Notes under the pieces: model-generated
Database searches by the model: none
The model's input: only the letters and a program-made list of their open reading frames with translations
What the model was told of the DNA's origin: nothing
Assembly: GCA_945876035.1 (NCBI GenBank)
Contig: CAMCMU010000047.1
Location: 1 to 37,763 of the forward strand
Direction of reading: 5' to 3'
DNA from: Schlesneria paludicola DSM 18645
GTDB taxonomy: Bacteria; Planctomycetota; Planctomycetia; Planctomycetales; Planctomycetaceae
Length of the DNA: 37,763 nt
Position numbers and translations under genes: made by a program
Part shown: positions 1-9,700 of the stretch, one piece after another
How the letters are laid out: every line of letters starts with the position of its first letter
Position numbering within the stretch: the first letter of the stretch is position 1

Positions 1-1
1 C

Positions 2-496
2 CGCAAGTGGGTGACCGACATCACCTACCTGCCGACGGCCGCAGGCTGGGTTTACCTGGCGGTGGTGGTCGATTTATTCAGTCGCAAAGTCGTCGGCTGG
101 TCGCTGAGCACGTCCCTGGCCACGAAGTTGGTGTGCGAGGCCCTGCGCCACGCCATCGCATCTCGACGCCCCCAGGGAAACCAGCTCCTGCACCATTCGG
201 ATCGCGGCTGTCAGGACACCAGCGACGCCTATCAACAGACGCTCCGCCGGTTGGGCATCGAGTGCTCGCTGAATCGCACCGGCTGCTGTTACGACAACGC
301 CGCCATGGAACGATTCTTCGGGTTACTCAAGCACGAGTGGACCAACCAGCGAACGTACAACAACCTAGAAGACGTTCGACGGAGCGTGTTCCTCTACATC
401 GAATCGTTCTACAATCCCATGCGTCTGCACCAGACCCTCGGCTACCTCTCACCCGACCAATACGAAGCCGAACACACCCCGGCACAAGCGGTGTAA
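2..496 (+). CDS. IS3-family transposase OrfB, C-terminal part (cut by window edge)
   Basis: The reading frame is open from the first bases of the window, so this is the 3' part of a longer gene whose start lies outside. It encodes the rve-type DDE integrase core that cuts and joins insertion-sequence ends. The three acidic residues are visible: Asp in WVTDITY at the very start, Asp in HHSDRGCQ and Glu in NAAMERFF, with 35 residues between the second Asp and the Glu, as in IS3-group OrfB proteins. The C-terminal YNPMRLHQTLGYLSPDQYE stretch is also typical of that group. The frame ends in TAA with no internal damage, so the visible part could be functional. The left end of the element and OrfA cannot be judged here, and I could not identify the right terminal inverted repeat. 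Confidence 0.93.
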   Translation, partial: RKWVTDITYLPTAAGWVYLAVVVDLFSRKVVGWSLSTSLATKLVCEALRHAIASRRPQGNQLLHHSDRGCQDTSDAYQQTLRRLGIECSLNRTGCCYDNAAMERFFGLLKHEWTNQRTYNNLEDVRRSVFLYIESFYNPMRLHQTLGYLSPDQYEAEHTPAQAV

Positions 497-985
497 TCCT
501 GCCCCCGCCCGAATCCGCCACTACTGGGCCATCGCACGAAATCAATCGCGACGAGTACGGAGTGTGATTTGCCAACACCCGAAAAGCAACAAATGGGTGG
601 AACACTGATTAACGCTAATTCGCAGCAGGCACTCTATCCGTGACGATCGGCGTCGATGAGTGTTGCCGGTTGATGTCTATTGAGATTTGCGTGGCGTGCG
701 TAGATTTAAAACTTTTCTCGACTCCGCGCGGCCATCAATGAATTCGGCGAGTGGCGTGAGGCCTTCTGTGCCGCGTTCTTGTATCGGCAAGCTGCCGCAT
801 GTTTCTCGCCAATTGTCTCTCTCATGACCGCACAGAGTAGAACTGCCGGATGAGGCAGCACCTTGGACATTCTTATCCGAGATTCCTCAACTTGCCATGA
901 ACGAGTGGACAAGCCACGACGGACAAGAATGTCCATCCTACGTTAACAGTCGGTGGACCGCGTTGGTTCCTGACGAGCCAACAAC
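497..985. other. Intergenic stretch with no supported gene
   Basis: This stretch separates the IS3 transposase from the IS91-like remnant. Open frames here are short and have no recognisable family. Its one clear structure is the inverted repeat at 865-934, listed separately. The right end of the IS3 element should fall within the first several tens of bases, but I see no convincing terminal repeat. Confidence 0.5.
865..934. repeat. 15-bp inverted repeat pair (GGACATTCTTATCCG / CGGACAAGAATGTCC)
   Basis: The left arm is at 865-879 and the right arm at 920-934. They pair at 14 of 15 positions across a 40-bp spacer. Each arm is also partly self-complementary (GGACA near TGTCC). The element lies between the IS3 end and the IS91-like remnant. 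I have an impression that similar GGACATTCTTGTCC sequences recur between planctomycete genes, but that is memory and not checked. It may be a small dispersed repeat or a hairpin-forming element. Confidence 0.5.
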
Positions 986-1288
986 TCAGGCTGTCTCGCC
1001 ACGTGTGCGAAGTTGCTGCTGTAGTCCATTCGTCGTTGCTTGCGTTATGCCGCGATCGATGCACGCGGGGCAGACGTCGCGGGCCTTGCACGAAAATACG
1101 ACGAGGAATCGTTGCCCGCAGCCACCACACTGGGGTTGGGCAAAGCCGAAGTTCAGGGTGCTGTTGAAATAATCCTCTTCAAGTAACAGAATGATGGCCG
1201 AGGTCGGAGTGACGTTCACGTTACTCCGCGTGTTTTGCACGACGTTCTGGGCCTCTGGCACGTTGTTGCCGATCGCGTGAACAGTCAC
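986..1288 (-). pseudogene. IS91-family transposase remnant (N-terminal zinc-binding domain)
   Basis: The minus-strand frame contains NFGFAQPQCGGCGQRF followed by VVFSCKARDVCPACIDRG. This Cys-x2-Cys...FSCK-x-R-x2-CP-x-C pattern is the N-terminal zinc-binding domain of IS91/IS801-type Y2 rolling-circle transposases, where the usual form is GFARVRC..C.....FSCKGRGFCPSC..RR. Only about 60 residues match. The catalytic domain with its HUH and tyrosine motifs is absent, because the frame stops soon after the finger. It is therefore a fragment of an old insertion. Together with the IS3 transposase 500 bp away it marks this end of the window as a landing site for mobile elements. Confidence 0.65.
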
Positions 1289-1464
1289 TGGCGGCTCGGT
1301 CCGCTCGTCAGCCCCCGTTGCGACCTGTTGCGTTCAGCGTGTGTCACGCATCACACGAATGAAACGGCAGGCCCGTCGCGACAGAAAAACGCATTCGGTG
1401 TTTTTTGGCATTGCCGGCGTGCAGGTGGCAAATCATCCAGGCTCCATTCAAGGCGGACATTTTG

Positions 1465-2607
1465 ATGCAAGTGACCGTGCCCGCCGCGTCTGACAAGTCA
1501 GCGTTGCGGTTCGCATTTCTCGATGGCCTGCGCGGTTTGGCGGCACTGACCATCGCGAGTTATCACATCTTTCGTTACGAACCGGACCCAAAAACGTCGC
1601 AACAGTGCCTACCGTGGCTCCTCGAGCGTTGGCTGGTCTACGGTTGGGTGTGGGTGCCATGCCTCTTGGTTATCAGCGGCTTCGTGATTCCTCTTTCGTT
1701 TCGAGATGGTCGCGTCACGAGTCGATCGGTGGCGAACTTTCTCGTTCGTCGCTTGGTTCGCCTGTCGCCGTCGTATTTTGTGACGCTACTGATTGTTCTG
1801 CTGTTACAGGGGATTTCCGAGAAACTCAGCTGGTTTCCGACACCGCTCGACTCCCCTCTTTCGTGGGGACAGGTCGCCAGCCATCTGATTTACGCCCAAG
1901 ACTTGCTCGGGTTTCCCAACCTCTCGGCGGGACTCTGGACGGTTTGCATGGAAGTGCAGTTCTACGTGTTGTTCGGAGTCGCCTTGCTGCTGTCGCGTGC
2001 GGTGTGTCCGATCGTGACGGATGGTCAAGCCACCGCGGATCCACGCGTGATGGTGTTCCTCTGCGCGCCCTTGGCCGTGATGTCGCTGTGTGACTGGTGT
2101 AACCGACCGGATTTGGATCCCTACGTGATCTATTTCTTCCACCACTTTTTTTTGGGAATGGTGACGTGGTGGGCGTTGGATGATCGCATCCCGCGCGGAT
2201 GGTATTGGGCGACTGTCGGTATCTGGCTGGCTCGTCTCTGCTGGGATTGGAAACCCGAAGTCGTGTGTGCCTTGGTTGCCAGCCTAGCGATCTTCACGGC
2301 CGGTCGCTGGGGACACTTACACGACTGGCTCAATGTTCGTTGGCTGCAATATCTCGGCAAGATTTCCTATAGCCTGTATTTGATTCACTATGCGGTCAGT
2401 CACGTGGTGACAAATGTCGGCTGGGGGTTGCTGGGCGGTTTGCCGTCTCCTCTTCAGGCCAGCGCCTGCCTGGCGATCGCTTTGGCCAGCAGTCTTGTCA
2501 CGGCTCACCTGTTGTACGTTTGGGTGGAGGCACCCAGTGCCCAATGGGCGGCGCGGCTGAAATCTCCTCGGTTTAGCTTCGATGCGAGGAACGTTCAGGC
2601 CGGCTAG
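1465..2607 (+). CDS. Acyltransferase 3 family membrane protein (OafA/YrhL type)
   Basis: A polytopic inner-membrane enzyme of about 380 residues. Members of this family move acyl groups, often acetyl, onto cell-surface sugars such as O-antigen, peptidoglycan or exopolysaccharide. The N-terminal FLDGLRGLAALTIASYH carries the conserved Arg and the presumed catalytic His (about residue 34). VPCLLVISGFVI, the RR-x-VRLSPSYF stretch and LWTVCMEVQFYVLF are further family landmarks, and about ten hydrophobic helices are apparent. I chose the ATG at 1465, preceded by AGGCGGA, over an ATG at 1405 that would add 20 residues with no family match. No other surface-polysaccharide gene is adjacent, so the acceptor is unknown. 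Confidence 0.85.
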   Translation: MQVTVPAASDKSALRFAFLDGLRGLAALTIASYHIFRYEPDPKTSQQCLPWLLERWLVYGWVWVPCLLVISGFVIPLSFRDGRVTSRSVANFLVRRLVRLSPSYFVTLLIVLLLQGISEKLSWFPTPLDSPLSWGQVASHLIYAQDLLGFPNLSAGLWTVCMEVQFYVLFGVALLLSRAVCPIVTDGQATADPRVMVFLCAPLAVMSLCDWCNRPDLDPYVIYFFHHFFLGMVTWWALDDRIPRGWYWATVGIWLARLCWDWKPEVVCALVASLAIFTAGRWGHLHDWLNVRWLQYLGKISYSLYLIHYAVSHVVTNVGWGLLGGLPSPLQASACLAIALASSLVTAHLLYVWVEAPSAQWAARLKSPRFSFDARNVQAG

Positions 2608-2641
2608 CCGTCGATGGCACAAACGGTGAGTGCGTGTCGGT

Positions 2642-2680
2642 CGAGGGAGCGACGGATCTAGGCGGCCTCTCGTTCCCTCG
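2642..2680 (+). terminator. Weak inverted repeat downstream of the acyltransferase gene
   Basis: CGAGGGAGCG at 2642-2651 pairs with CGTTCCCTCG at 2671-2680 at 9 of 10 positions across a 19-base loop, 35 bp after the acyltransferase stop. There is no T-run after it, so an intrinsic terminator role is only possible. Confidence 0.25.
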
Positions 2681-2803
2681 CTCAGAAAAGGGGGGCCATT
2701 CTCCATACTGAGAGCCCGTCTCGCCGTGGCCAATGCCTAACGAATCGGTTCATGAGCGACACCGATCGGCACTGCGTTCCTGTCTGCCGAGAGGCATGAA
2801 AAT

Positions 2804-2825
2804 TCACCAATTTTGAATTTGGTGA
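2804..2825 (-). terminator. Possible terminator after ilvB
   Basis: TCACCAA at 2804-2810 pairs exactly with TTGGTGA at 2819-2825 across an 8-base loop, 25 bp beyond the ilvB stop on the minus strand. The bases that follow on that strand are only weakly T-rich (ATTTTC). It could end ilvB transcription, or also that of the converging acyltransferase gene. Confidence 0.4.
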
Positions 2826-2849
2826 TGGTCACCACGAGGAGTCTTAATC

Positions 2850-4661
2850 CTAATCCTCGAGGCGGTCGATAATGATGTCTTTCACCGATTTTCCGCCGGG
2901 GATCATTGGAAGCACGTGTTCTTGATACGGACAGATGACGTCGAGCAGAAATGGTCCGTCGTAGTCGAGCATCGCTTTGAGCGCAGCGGGAAATTCTTTT
3001 TTGGATCGCACCTGAGCCGCACCGAGACCAAATCCATTCGCGATCTGGACGAAGTTTGGGTAGGTTTGTTCGTAGTGTTCGCCATCTCCAGCGCCAACGG
3101 CTTCAGGATGATCAACGGGACCGAGGTACGTGTGCGCTCGTTGCTTTTCGTGAAAGCGATCTTCCCACTGCATCACCATTCCCAGATGTTGGTTATTGAG
3201 CAACAAAATCTTCACGGGAAGGTTTTCGCATTTGAGTGTTGCTAGCTCTTGAACGTTCATCAGCATGCAACCGTCGCCGTCAATGTCGATCACCAGTCGA
3301 TCGGGATATGCGGCTTGAACACCCATAGCCGCGGGCAATCCAAATCCCATCGTTCCCAGTCCAGAACTGCTCAACCAGCGTCGTGGCTTGCGAAATTTAT
3401 AGAATTGCGCCGCCCACATTTGGTGCTGGCCCACTCCCACATTGATGAAGGGATCCAAATCGATCGTTTGCCGCCAAAGTTCCTCGACCGCATATTGAGG
3501 GATAATAAAATCTCCCGAATCGCGGACGACCAAAGGATACTTTGTTCTCCAGTCTTTGATCTGACTCCACCAAGGATCTATTTTTGGAACGTCTTCTTCG
3601 GTAATCATTTGATTGAGGCCGATCAGCAGTTCTTTGACGCTGGCAACAATCGCGATTTCAGCCAATCGATTCTTGTGAATTTCCGATGGATCAATATCGA
3701 CATGAACAATCTTGCCGTGCTTGGCAAACTCGCTTAGTTTTCCGGTCACACGGTCATCGAATCGAACGCCGAATGCCAACAGCAAATCGGCCTCATTGAT
3801 GGCATAGTTGGAATACACCGTGCCGTGCATTCCGAGCATATGAAGCGATTGGTCATCGTCTGCGGGGAAGCAACCGATCCCCATCAGAGTCGTTGCCACC
3901 GGAATCCCGGTCTTGCGGGCAAACTTCTGAAACTCATCGCTGGCATCAGACTGAATGATCCCGCCGCCGGCATAAAATATCGGCTTCTTGGACTCGCGAA
4001 TGGCCTTGAGGACAGCGCGAATCTGGTTCGGATGGACTCGGCGAACTTCGGGATGATAGCCCGGCAAATTCATCGGAGGATCATAATCAATTTCCCACCG
4101 AACCTCATTCATCTGCACATCTTTTGGGATATCGATCAGCACGGGACCTGGACGCCCTGTATTGGCGATGTGAAAGGCCTCTTTGACGATTCGCGGAATA
4201 TCCTCTGTTTTTGTGATCAAATAATGGTGTTTGGTGATCGCGCGACAGATTTCAACCATCGGCGTTTCTTGAAACGCATCACTGCCGATCAGGTGCGTTG
4301 GCACCTGAGCCGAAATCACGACTAAGGGGATGCTGTCCATTTTTGCATCGGCAATCGCAGTAACCAAATTTGTCGCACCGGGACCACTGGTACCCATGCA
4401 GACACCCACCGTGTTCGTCGTGCGCGAGATCCCCTGCGCGGCGAACCCTCCCCCTTGTTCGTGTCGAGGAAGAATTGTTCGAATATCGGCCGTCCGATGG
4501 CTCAACGCTTGGTGAATCGGCATGCTACATCCGCCAGGGTAGGCGAAGAGGATGGAGGTCCCCTGTCGGATGAGACATTCGACAAACAGATCGGCGCCAT
4601 TCCACTTTAGGGTTGGGACGGGGGCTGAAGTCGCAACGCAAGTCTTGCTTGTCACGATCAC
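2850..4661 (-). CDS. ilvB: Acetolactate synthase, large catalytic subunit
   Basis: A full-length 603-residue thiamine-diphosphate enzyme. It joins two pyruvates to acetolactate, or pyruvate and 2-oxobutyrate to acetohydroxybutyrate, at the first common step of valine, leucine and isoleucine synthesis. The N-terminal pyrimidine-binding domain has the catalytic Glu in [12 protein letters not shown] (about residue 68) and the FAD-associated GTSGPGATN motif. The C-terminal domain has the cofactor-binding GDG ([14 protein letters not shown]) about 30 residues before [11 protein letters not shown]. An N-terminal tail of about 20 residues precedes the first conserved stretch ([20 protein letters not shown]). 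No regulatory small subunit (ilvN) or other branched-chain gene lies nearby, so regulation by a partner must come from elsewhere. A catabolic acetolactate synthase is less likely given the match to the anabolic pattern. Confidence 0.95.
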   Translation of the reverse strand: MIVTSKTCVATSAPVPTLKWNGADLFVECLIRQGTSILFAYPGGCSMPIHQALSHRTADIRTILPRHEQGGGFAAQGISRTTNTVGVCMGTSGPGATNLVTAIADAKMDSIPLVVISAQVPTHLIGSDAFQETPMVEICRAITKHHYLITKTEDIPRIVKEAFHIANTGRPGPVLIDIPKDVQMNEVRWEIDYDPPMNLPGYHPEVRRVHPNQIRAVLKAIRESKKPIFYAGGGIIQSDASDEFQKFARKTGIPVATTLMGIGCFPADDDQSLHMLGMHGTVYSNYAINEADLLLAFGVRFDDRVTGKLSEFAKHGKIVHVDIDPSEIHKNRLAEIAIVASVKELLIGLNQMITEEDVPKIDPWWSQIKDWRTKYPLVVRDSGDFIIPQYAVEELWRQTIDLDPFINVGVGQHQMWAAQFYKFRKPRRWLSSSGLGTMGFGLPAAMGVQAAYPDRLVIDIDGDGCMLMNVQELATLKCENLPVKILLLNNQHLGMVMQWEDRFHEKQRAHTYLGPVDHPEAVGAGDGEHYEQTYPNFVQIANGFGLGAAQVRSKKEFPAALKAMLDYDGPFLLDVICPYQEHVLPMIPGGKSVKDIIIDRLED

Positions 4662-5195
4662 AAATCCTCAAACAGTTCACTTGATCAGCAGGGTTGACAA
4701 AACGAGAACGAAAACTGCGTTCCCCTGAGCAACATCATTCTATCCGCTGCCTCGATCCAAGGCGAGCAGTCGGCCGGTCAAAGTCCGGATTTCCGGTTTA
4801 CCAAGAGAGCTGACGCCAAAATGAAGCCCCTTTGAAAAAAATGAAGCCCCTTTGAAAACAGACGCGAATCTTTTTGTCTGGGGCGATTCGGTACGTCTTC
4901 GAGCAGAGACTTAGGCCCTTTCGCATGGATTCCGTAATTCTCCACGGCTTCGACCGGGGGTCGGGATCGGCAAACTCTCGCTGCCAGAAACACCAGACAT
5001 CGGACGCTTTGCAGGGACTGTTTCGATTTTGTTGTCTGGGGACGGTGATTTTCGTAATCGTTTTCCCGTCCAAGGTTGATTCAAAGCTTGCGACTTGGAG
5101 GGCAATTTTCTCCGCACGAAAATCGGTCATGTCGAGGAGGTTTTGTTTTTAAAGAGTTCGCACAACCGGCCATCAAAAAAAGTGTCAGGAAGGTG
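4662..5195. other. Stretch with no supported gene, upstream of ilvB
   Basis: This lies between the ilvB start (minus) and the possible small frame at 5196. Overlapping frames on both strands are 60-110 codons, match no family I recognise, and run through a 20-bp tandem repeat. I looked for a branched-chain leader peptide or T-box in front of ilvB and saw neither. Confidence 0.5.
4821..4860. repeat. Two tandem copies of a 20-bp unit (ATGAAGCCCCTTTGAAAA...)
   Basis: Copies at 4821-4840 and 4841-4860 match at 19 of 20 positions. It lies about 160 bp upstream of the ilvB start in apparently non-coding DNA. It is one of six similar short tandem duplications in the window. Confidence 0.9.
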
Positions 5196-5297
5196 ATGCT
5201 GATCCAACGAATCTTGGAGACCAGACGTTCGTGCTCAGAATATTTTATGGAGCGTGGCATAAAATGGTCCTACGGCCCTGTGGATCAAAAACGGTAA
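5196..5297 (+). CDS. Possible 33-residue small ORF
   Basis: An ATG preceded by AGGAAGGTG, a good ribosome-binding sequence but closely spaced, opens a frame of 33 codons beginning MLIQRILETRR and ending at a TAA. It is followed within 35 bp by the convergent end of the C-x4-CH protein gene. The product is basic and matches nothing I recognise. The only support is the Shine-Dalgarno sequence, so it may be chance. Confidence 0.2.
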   Translation: MLIQRILETRRSCSEYFMERGIKWSYGPVDQKR

Positions 5298-5329
5298 TCA
5301 GAGAAATTCGGCCGCTCCCGAAGGACCGC

Positions 5330-6523
5330 CTATCGACGCGATTTCGCAACAGAGTGAAAGCGGCGATTGAAAATTTCAGGATCAAACACATCATTCAAAT
5401 CCTCCTCAAGGGGAGTGTCTGAATCGAGCGGGTCATCGGGTGAGTCTTCTGACAAAGCTTCCTGTGTGGTGTCATCGCGCATCACCGCCTGTTTGACGGC
5501 AGAGGAAGAGTTCTTTTCGGGGGCGCCGTTGAGTTTGGAGTTTCCGAGCGGTTTGGGCTTCTGATCTGGAGCGGCCTTTGCCGCAGGCATTTTTTCAGGT
5601 TCCGATCTGGCGACCGTGCCGTCGTCAATCGAAGGTCGTTCCGACAACTCCGCCGTTTCTCGCTGTTTTTCGAGGGACACGATTTTGACCCACGTCCGCA
5701 GCATCTGCAGTTGGCTTGCGCCTTGCGGTCCATAAAAAATGGCTTTGGCACCCCCGTGGTTTCCCGTGGGAACTTTGATTAGAGGGCTTGCTGCCGGTTT
5801 ATCAACGGTGACGAATTTCAAAATTTCGGCAAGATTTCGTTCGGTGTACATTCGATGACCGTTGGATTTGAAGCGGTTCGCTTGCAATTGAAAGCCCACA
5901 TGAGCATTCGAACCGTGGCAGGAGCTATTCCCGCACTTGTTAATTAACAGGGTCTGGACATGCTGCGTGAACTCTCTCGCCGTTGAGGGGGACAGGCCTC
6001 CCAGGGACTCGACGTCAGGAACAACAACACCGCGAAAGGCTTTTGGAGCTAAGGCGGCCTCTGTCGCCAATTTTGACGGTGTCTGGAGCGTGTCTTCAAT
6101 GCGTCGCAACAACTTTCTAGCCTCGTCGTGTTCTGGGTCTCGCTTCAGACATTTTCGAAGCTCGGCACTTGCCTCGTCGTAGAGCCGATAGGAAATGCAC
6201 CATTGTGCCAGCATGACATGGGTGGCCGGCGTCGGTTCAACAATTCCGTCTCGTTGCTTGAGATACGCGTCGTTTAGGCTGTCGGCGACAAGCTTGACCT
6301 GATCTTCGGGGACTTGAATCCGTCCGTTGGATTGAGTGACCAGCCATCCACCCGGATTTCGATTCATGTGGCCAGTCAGCACCCGTCCGGATGTCATCAC
6401 AATCACGCGTTCGCGCGGTCTACCGTCATCCGTATTGACAGCCAAGAGCGGATTTGCAAGCAGTAGCAAAGTCAGCTGGCCGATCACGACGACACTGCAT
6501 GTTGTTGCAGTCAGCGAACGCAC
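5330..6523 (-). CDS. Exported hypothetical protein with a C-x4-CH (cytochrome-like) motif
   Basis: A protein of about 397 residues with a hydrophobic export signal at its start (TTCSVVVIGQLTLLLLANPLLA) and no other membrane segment. Near residue 197 it has CGNSSCHG. This is a C-x4-CH motif close to the haem-binding C-x2-CH, seen in many planctomycete exported proteins that precede PSD1/DUF1549-type domains. Earlier, residues 110-145 look like one or two helical-repeat segments (QWCISYRLYDEASAELRKCL). The last 120 residues are low-complexity, charged and probably disordered. I chose the GTG at 6523 because GGAGGTGCATC sits directly before it. Longer starts run back into the four-copy array at 6519-6610. 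It lies 238 bp upstream of the ccsBA stop, pointing away from it. Haem attachment is not proven. Confidence 0.75.
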   Translation of the reverse strand: MRSLTATTCSVVVIGQLTLLLLANPLLAVNTDDGRPRERVIVMTSGRVLTGHMNRNPGGWLVTQSNGRIQVPEDQVKLVADSLNDAYLKQRDGIVEPTPATHVMLAQWCISYRLYDEASAELRKCLKRDPEHDEARKLLRRIEDTLQTPSKLATEAALAPKAFRGVVVPDVESLGGLSPSTAREFTQHVQTLLINKCGNSSCHGSNAHVGFQLQANRFKSNGHRMYTERNLAEILKFVTVDKPAASPLIKVPTGNHGGAKAIFYGPQGASQLQMLRTWVKIVSLEKQRETAELSERPSIDDGTVARSEPEKMPAAKAAPDQKPKPLGNSKLNGAPEKNSSSAVKQAVMRDDTTQEALSEDSPDDPLDSDTPLEEDLNDVFDPEIFNRRFHSVAKSRR

Positions 6524-6610
6524 GATGCACCTCCAATAAAACGCACGATGCCCCTCCAATGAAGGGCACAATGGACCTCAAAAAAATGCGCAATGCACCT
6601 TCCATGAAGG
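6519..6610 (-). repeat. Four tandem 23-bp units, each a Shine-Dalgarno plus start-like block
   Basis: Units lie at 6519-6541, 6542-6564, 6565-6587 and 6588-6610. On the minus strand the two nearest the gene read TTGGAGGTGCATCGTGCG and TTGGAGGGGCATCGTGCG. The outer two are more diverged but keep GAGG or GAAGG followed by a CATTG or CATTGCG block. The innermost GTG, at 6523, is the chosen start of the exported C-x4-CH protein. The GTG of the second unit, at 6546, opens an 11-codon frame that ends at a TGA just inside the gene. The period of 23 puts successive starts in different frames. Confidence 0.85.
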
Positions 6611-6761
6611 GCATCTTCGACACGGCAAAGCTGATGATCGGGGGGGGGAGGCGCGGAGATTAGAACGCCGCCACGTTTCAGTCAATCCGAAGAATTCGGC
6701 GCACGTCGGCAACTCCTGTGGCCGATCCTTTTCAGAAAGACTTCGCCGATGATTCCTCGAG

Positions 6762-9700
6762 TCATTCCGCTGTGGGAGAACTGCGCCAAAATTTGCGCGG
6801 GATCATTCCGATGGCGATCAGGGCCAGTTGGCTGAGAACAAACAGGCCGAGGTTCCGAATTGTTCCCTCCGTAAACCCATAAGAATGCAGCCCCGCCCCT
6901 AACTCGTTGACGCCCCACCAGGACCAACTGACGAAGATGTTTCCGGCAATCGCAATCACCGCCAATCCCCGTTCCTTTACCAGTCCACCCCAACGCGCGT
7001 GGAGTGCCAAGGCATTCCACAGGACGATGATCAACGCACCATTTTCTTTGGGATCCCAGCCCCAAAAACGTCCCCAAGAATCATCCGCCCAGAGGCCACC
7101 CAGAACTGTTCCGACGAAGCTGAAAAAGATGGAGAAGCAGAGTGTCCCATAGATCATTCGATTCAAATCTCGAGCCACCTCGCGACTCAATGATTTTGTG
7201 ACCACTCCGCGTAAGACGTAGACCACTCCCAGTAAGCCGGCAAGATACGTTGTCGCATATCCGAAAGTGATGCACGTCACGTGAGTCGCCAGCCAGAATT
7301 GCGTATCGAGCACCGCCTGCAAGACGGTGAATGTGTCACCACTCGAGGCAAGATTATCGGCGATCAGCAGCGTCGCATATCCCGAAACAGACGCAATCAA
7401 ACTTCCAATTCCAATACGATAGATCGTCTCCAAAATGAGCCCCAAAACCACGCAGCCCCAACCAATGAAGACCGCTGAGGAATAGAGATTCGTGACAGGC
7501 GGTCGTCCGGAAATATAAATCCGGCCAATCAAGGCAAACGTGTGCAGAGTCAGAACCAGCACCAGCAGCCAAAAGGCAATACGATTGAACCCGCGAGTCC
7601 AGCCGAGCCAACCAAGTGCGGCAAGCGTGAAGGCGAGGAGATACAATCGATTGGCGATTGCGAACGGCTGAAAGCGATTAAAAAATGCTTCAAACCGAAC
7701 GGCATTCGGATTGACGTTACCCGGAGGATTCTCGTCGATCTTCTGAAGATAGTGTTCCACCGCACGGTTGAACGATTTCGGCTCGTTCTTTTCGTAGGCC
7801 TTTAAAATGACTTCCCACGCTTTCACCGCGGGATCGGACTCTTTCTTGTCACGGATTTCGGCGAGTGTATTTTCAAACCATGCTCCCGCCAGCGTTCGCC
7901 ATGTTTGAGTGGAATTTGCGGGTCCGATGGCGAACACCGGTTGGCCTTGCTCCGCAATCATCCGTTCGAACTCGATCGCTTTTTTAAACGCTGCGATCAC
8001 TTGATCCGGTGATTCACCGCGAATCCGATGTTGCAGCCCGAATGCCAGTTGTAGGTTGTCGTAGGTGGACAACTTATCACTTAACTCGAGGACCTTTTTC
8101 TTGTAGACGCTCAATTGCCGCCGATCTTTTGTGGCGGCTTCGCGGGCGTCATTCACTTGCTTTTGAAAATCATCCTGTTCGGCCGCCTGCAGCACCAGGG
8201 GGCCAAATCTCTTGAACTCGTTCTCATCCAGCACGTCTTTCAGGCGATCGCGAAAGACCTCACTCTCCAGCCTCTGATCTTTCAAGACGTCCAGTTTCTG
8301 GAGCACCGAATCAGGGATTTGGGCCGTCTTCAATTCCGCAAACAACTCGTTCGAGAGTTTGCAACGAGGCTGTAATTCTTTGCGAGAATAGCGCATTCCT
8401 TCGCGTTTCTTGACCCCCATCGTTTCGTGAAGTTCTAGGTTTTCGATGCGAAACGCAGGGTAGTTTTCCGCGTCTTTGGTTTCCGTGATCACGTTCAGCA
8501 GCCACTGAATTGCCGGAATCCGTGTTTTGGATTTTCCTTCGCCAACCGGCACCGTTGTCCGGCCTGAAATCTCCAACAATGACGTCTGTGCCGCCGAGTC
8601 GAGCGGCTTAATCCGCCCATCATGAACCACGGGAATGCGACCGAACGCGGCCAAGTCATATTCCAGAACTGAAGTTTTGGGAGGCATCGCGCTGAGGGCA
8701 ATATACACTCCCGCCGCGGAGACGATGATCGTCGCCATCGCGACAGACAATCGAGACCTTTTCGGGGGAGCGCTGCTGAGCACGACCGCGGTGGGGATCG
8801 AGGTCTTGATGCCCAATTTGGTTTTTAGATCCGCCGTGGCTGCCACTTGGGTTGCCGACAGTTCTATGGCATCGGCGTGAGTCAGAAACCGCACCAACAG
8901 CAGCAAAAAATGGGACAACATGCCCAGTGCCACCAACGCACAGGAAACATAGGGCATCATCCAGCCGGAATTCGCAACAACCGACAGTGTGGTGTGCTCG
9001 GTCCCATTTTTTTCTTGATGATAGCCACTCTGATAAAAGGTCTCATTGGCAAAACGCAGTGGATTATTCATCCAAATGGTTTTCTCTTCATTGACACTCC
9101 GACCCGTGTCGACGATCGCGACGGTTGAGGCATAGTTTTTGGGAGTACTCGTCCCCAGATAGTCTTCTTTTTTTACGTCTTTCAATTCAAAGATGTAGGA
9201 CTTGTAATGCCGTTTGGGGCGAAGGCCGAGTTCATAGAGTTTCTGTCCCACACGGATCGTATCCATCTCACCACTCATGGAGAGCAGCATTCCGGTCAGA
9301 TAAGTTCCGAGCGAGGCACCGCCCTCCCGTGGTTGGAGTTCGATGTAGGCTGCTGCCATATCGATTTTGCTGTCGTTATCGACACCCGATCCGGTTTTTT
9401 TTTCCTCGGCGAACCATTTCAGTCCGAGGCCCTTCGTGGCGGGGTTCGCATCGCCCGACGGAGCCGCAACAATGCTGGAGTTGGCTATTATTTTTTTGAT
9501 CTCGATCACAAACGGCAATGCCGCGATATCGATCGGCCGGCTCTCGAGCAATGACGACCGCGGGATCGCGACAACGCGATCTTGGTTCCGGTCTGAACGG
9601 TCAATCACCGCCAGTTCAAATGTGCGGATGTCCTGCACAAAATTCGACCGTTCACCCTCTTCGAGAGTCATCTGCGTTTCCACAGCTGTCATGGCCACAT

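Noticed and set aside
4662-4800. T-box or branched-chain leader peptide in front of ilvB
   Set aside because: No T-box sequence, specifier hairpin or run of Leu, Val and Ile codons is visible.
6426-6623. A 65-codon minus-strand frame beginning MSKMPFMEGALRIF
   Set aside because: It runs through the 23-bp array and into the exported protein gene in another frame; its residues are those of the repeat.
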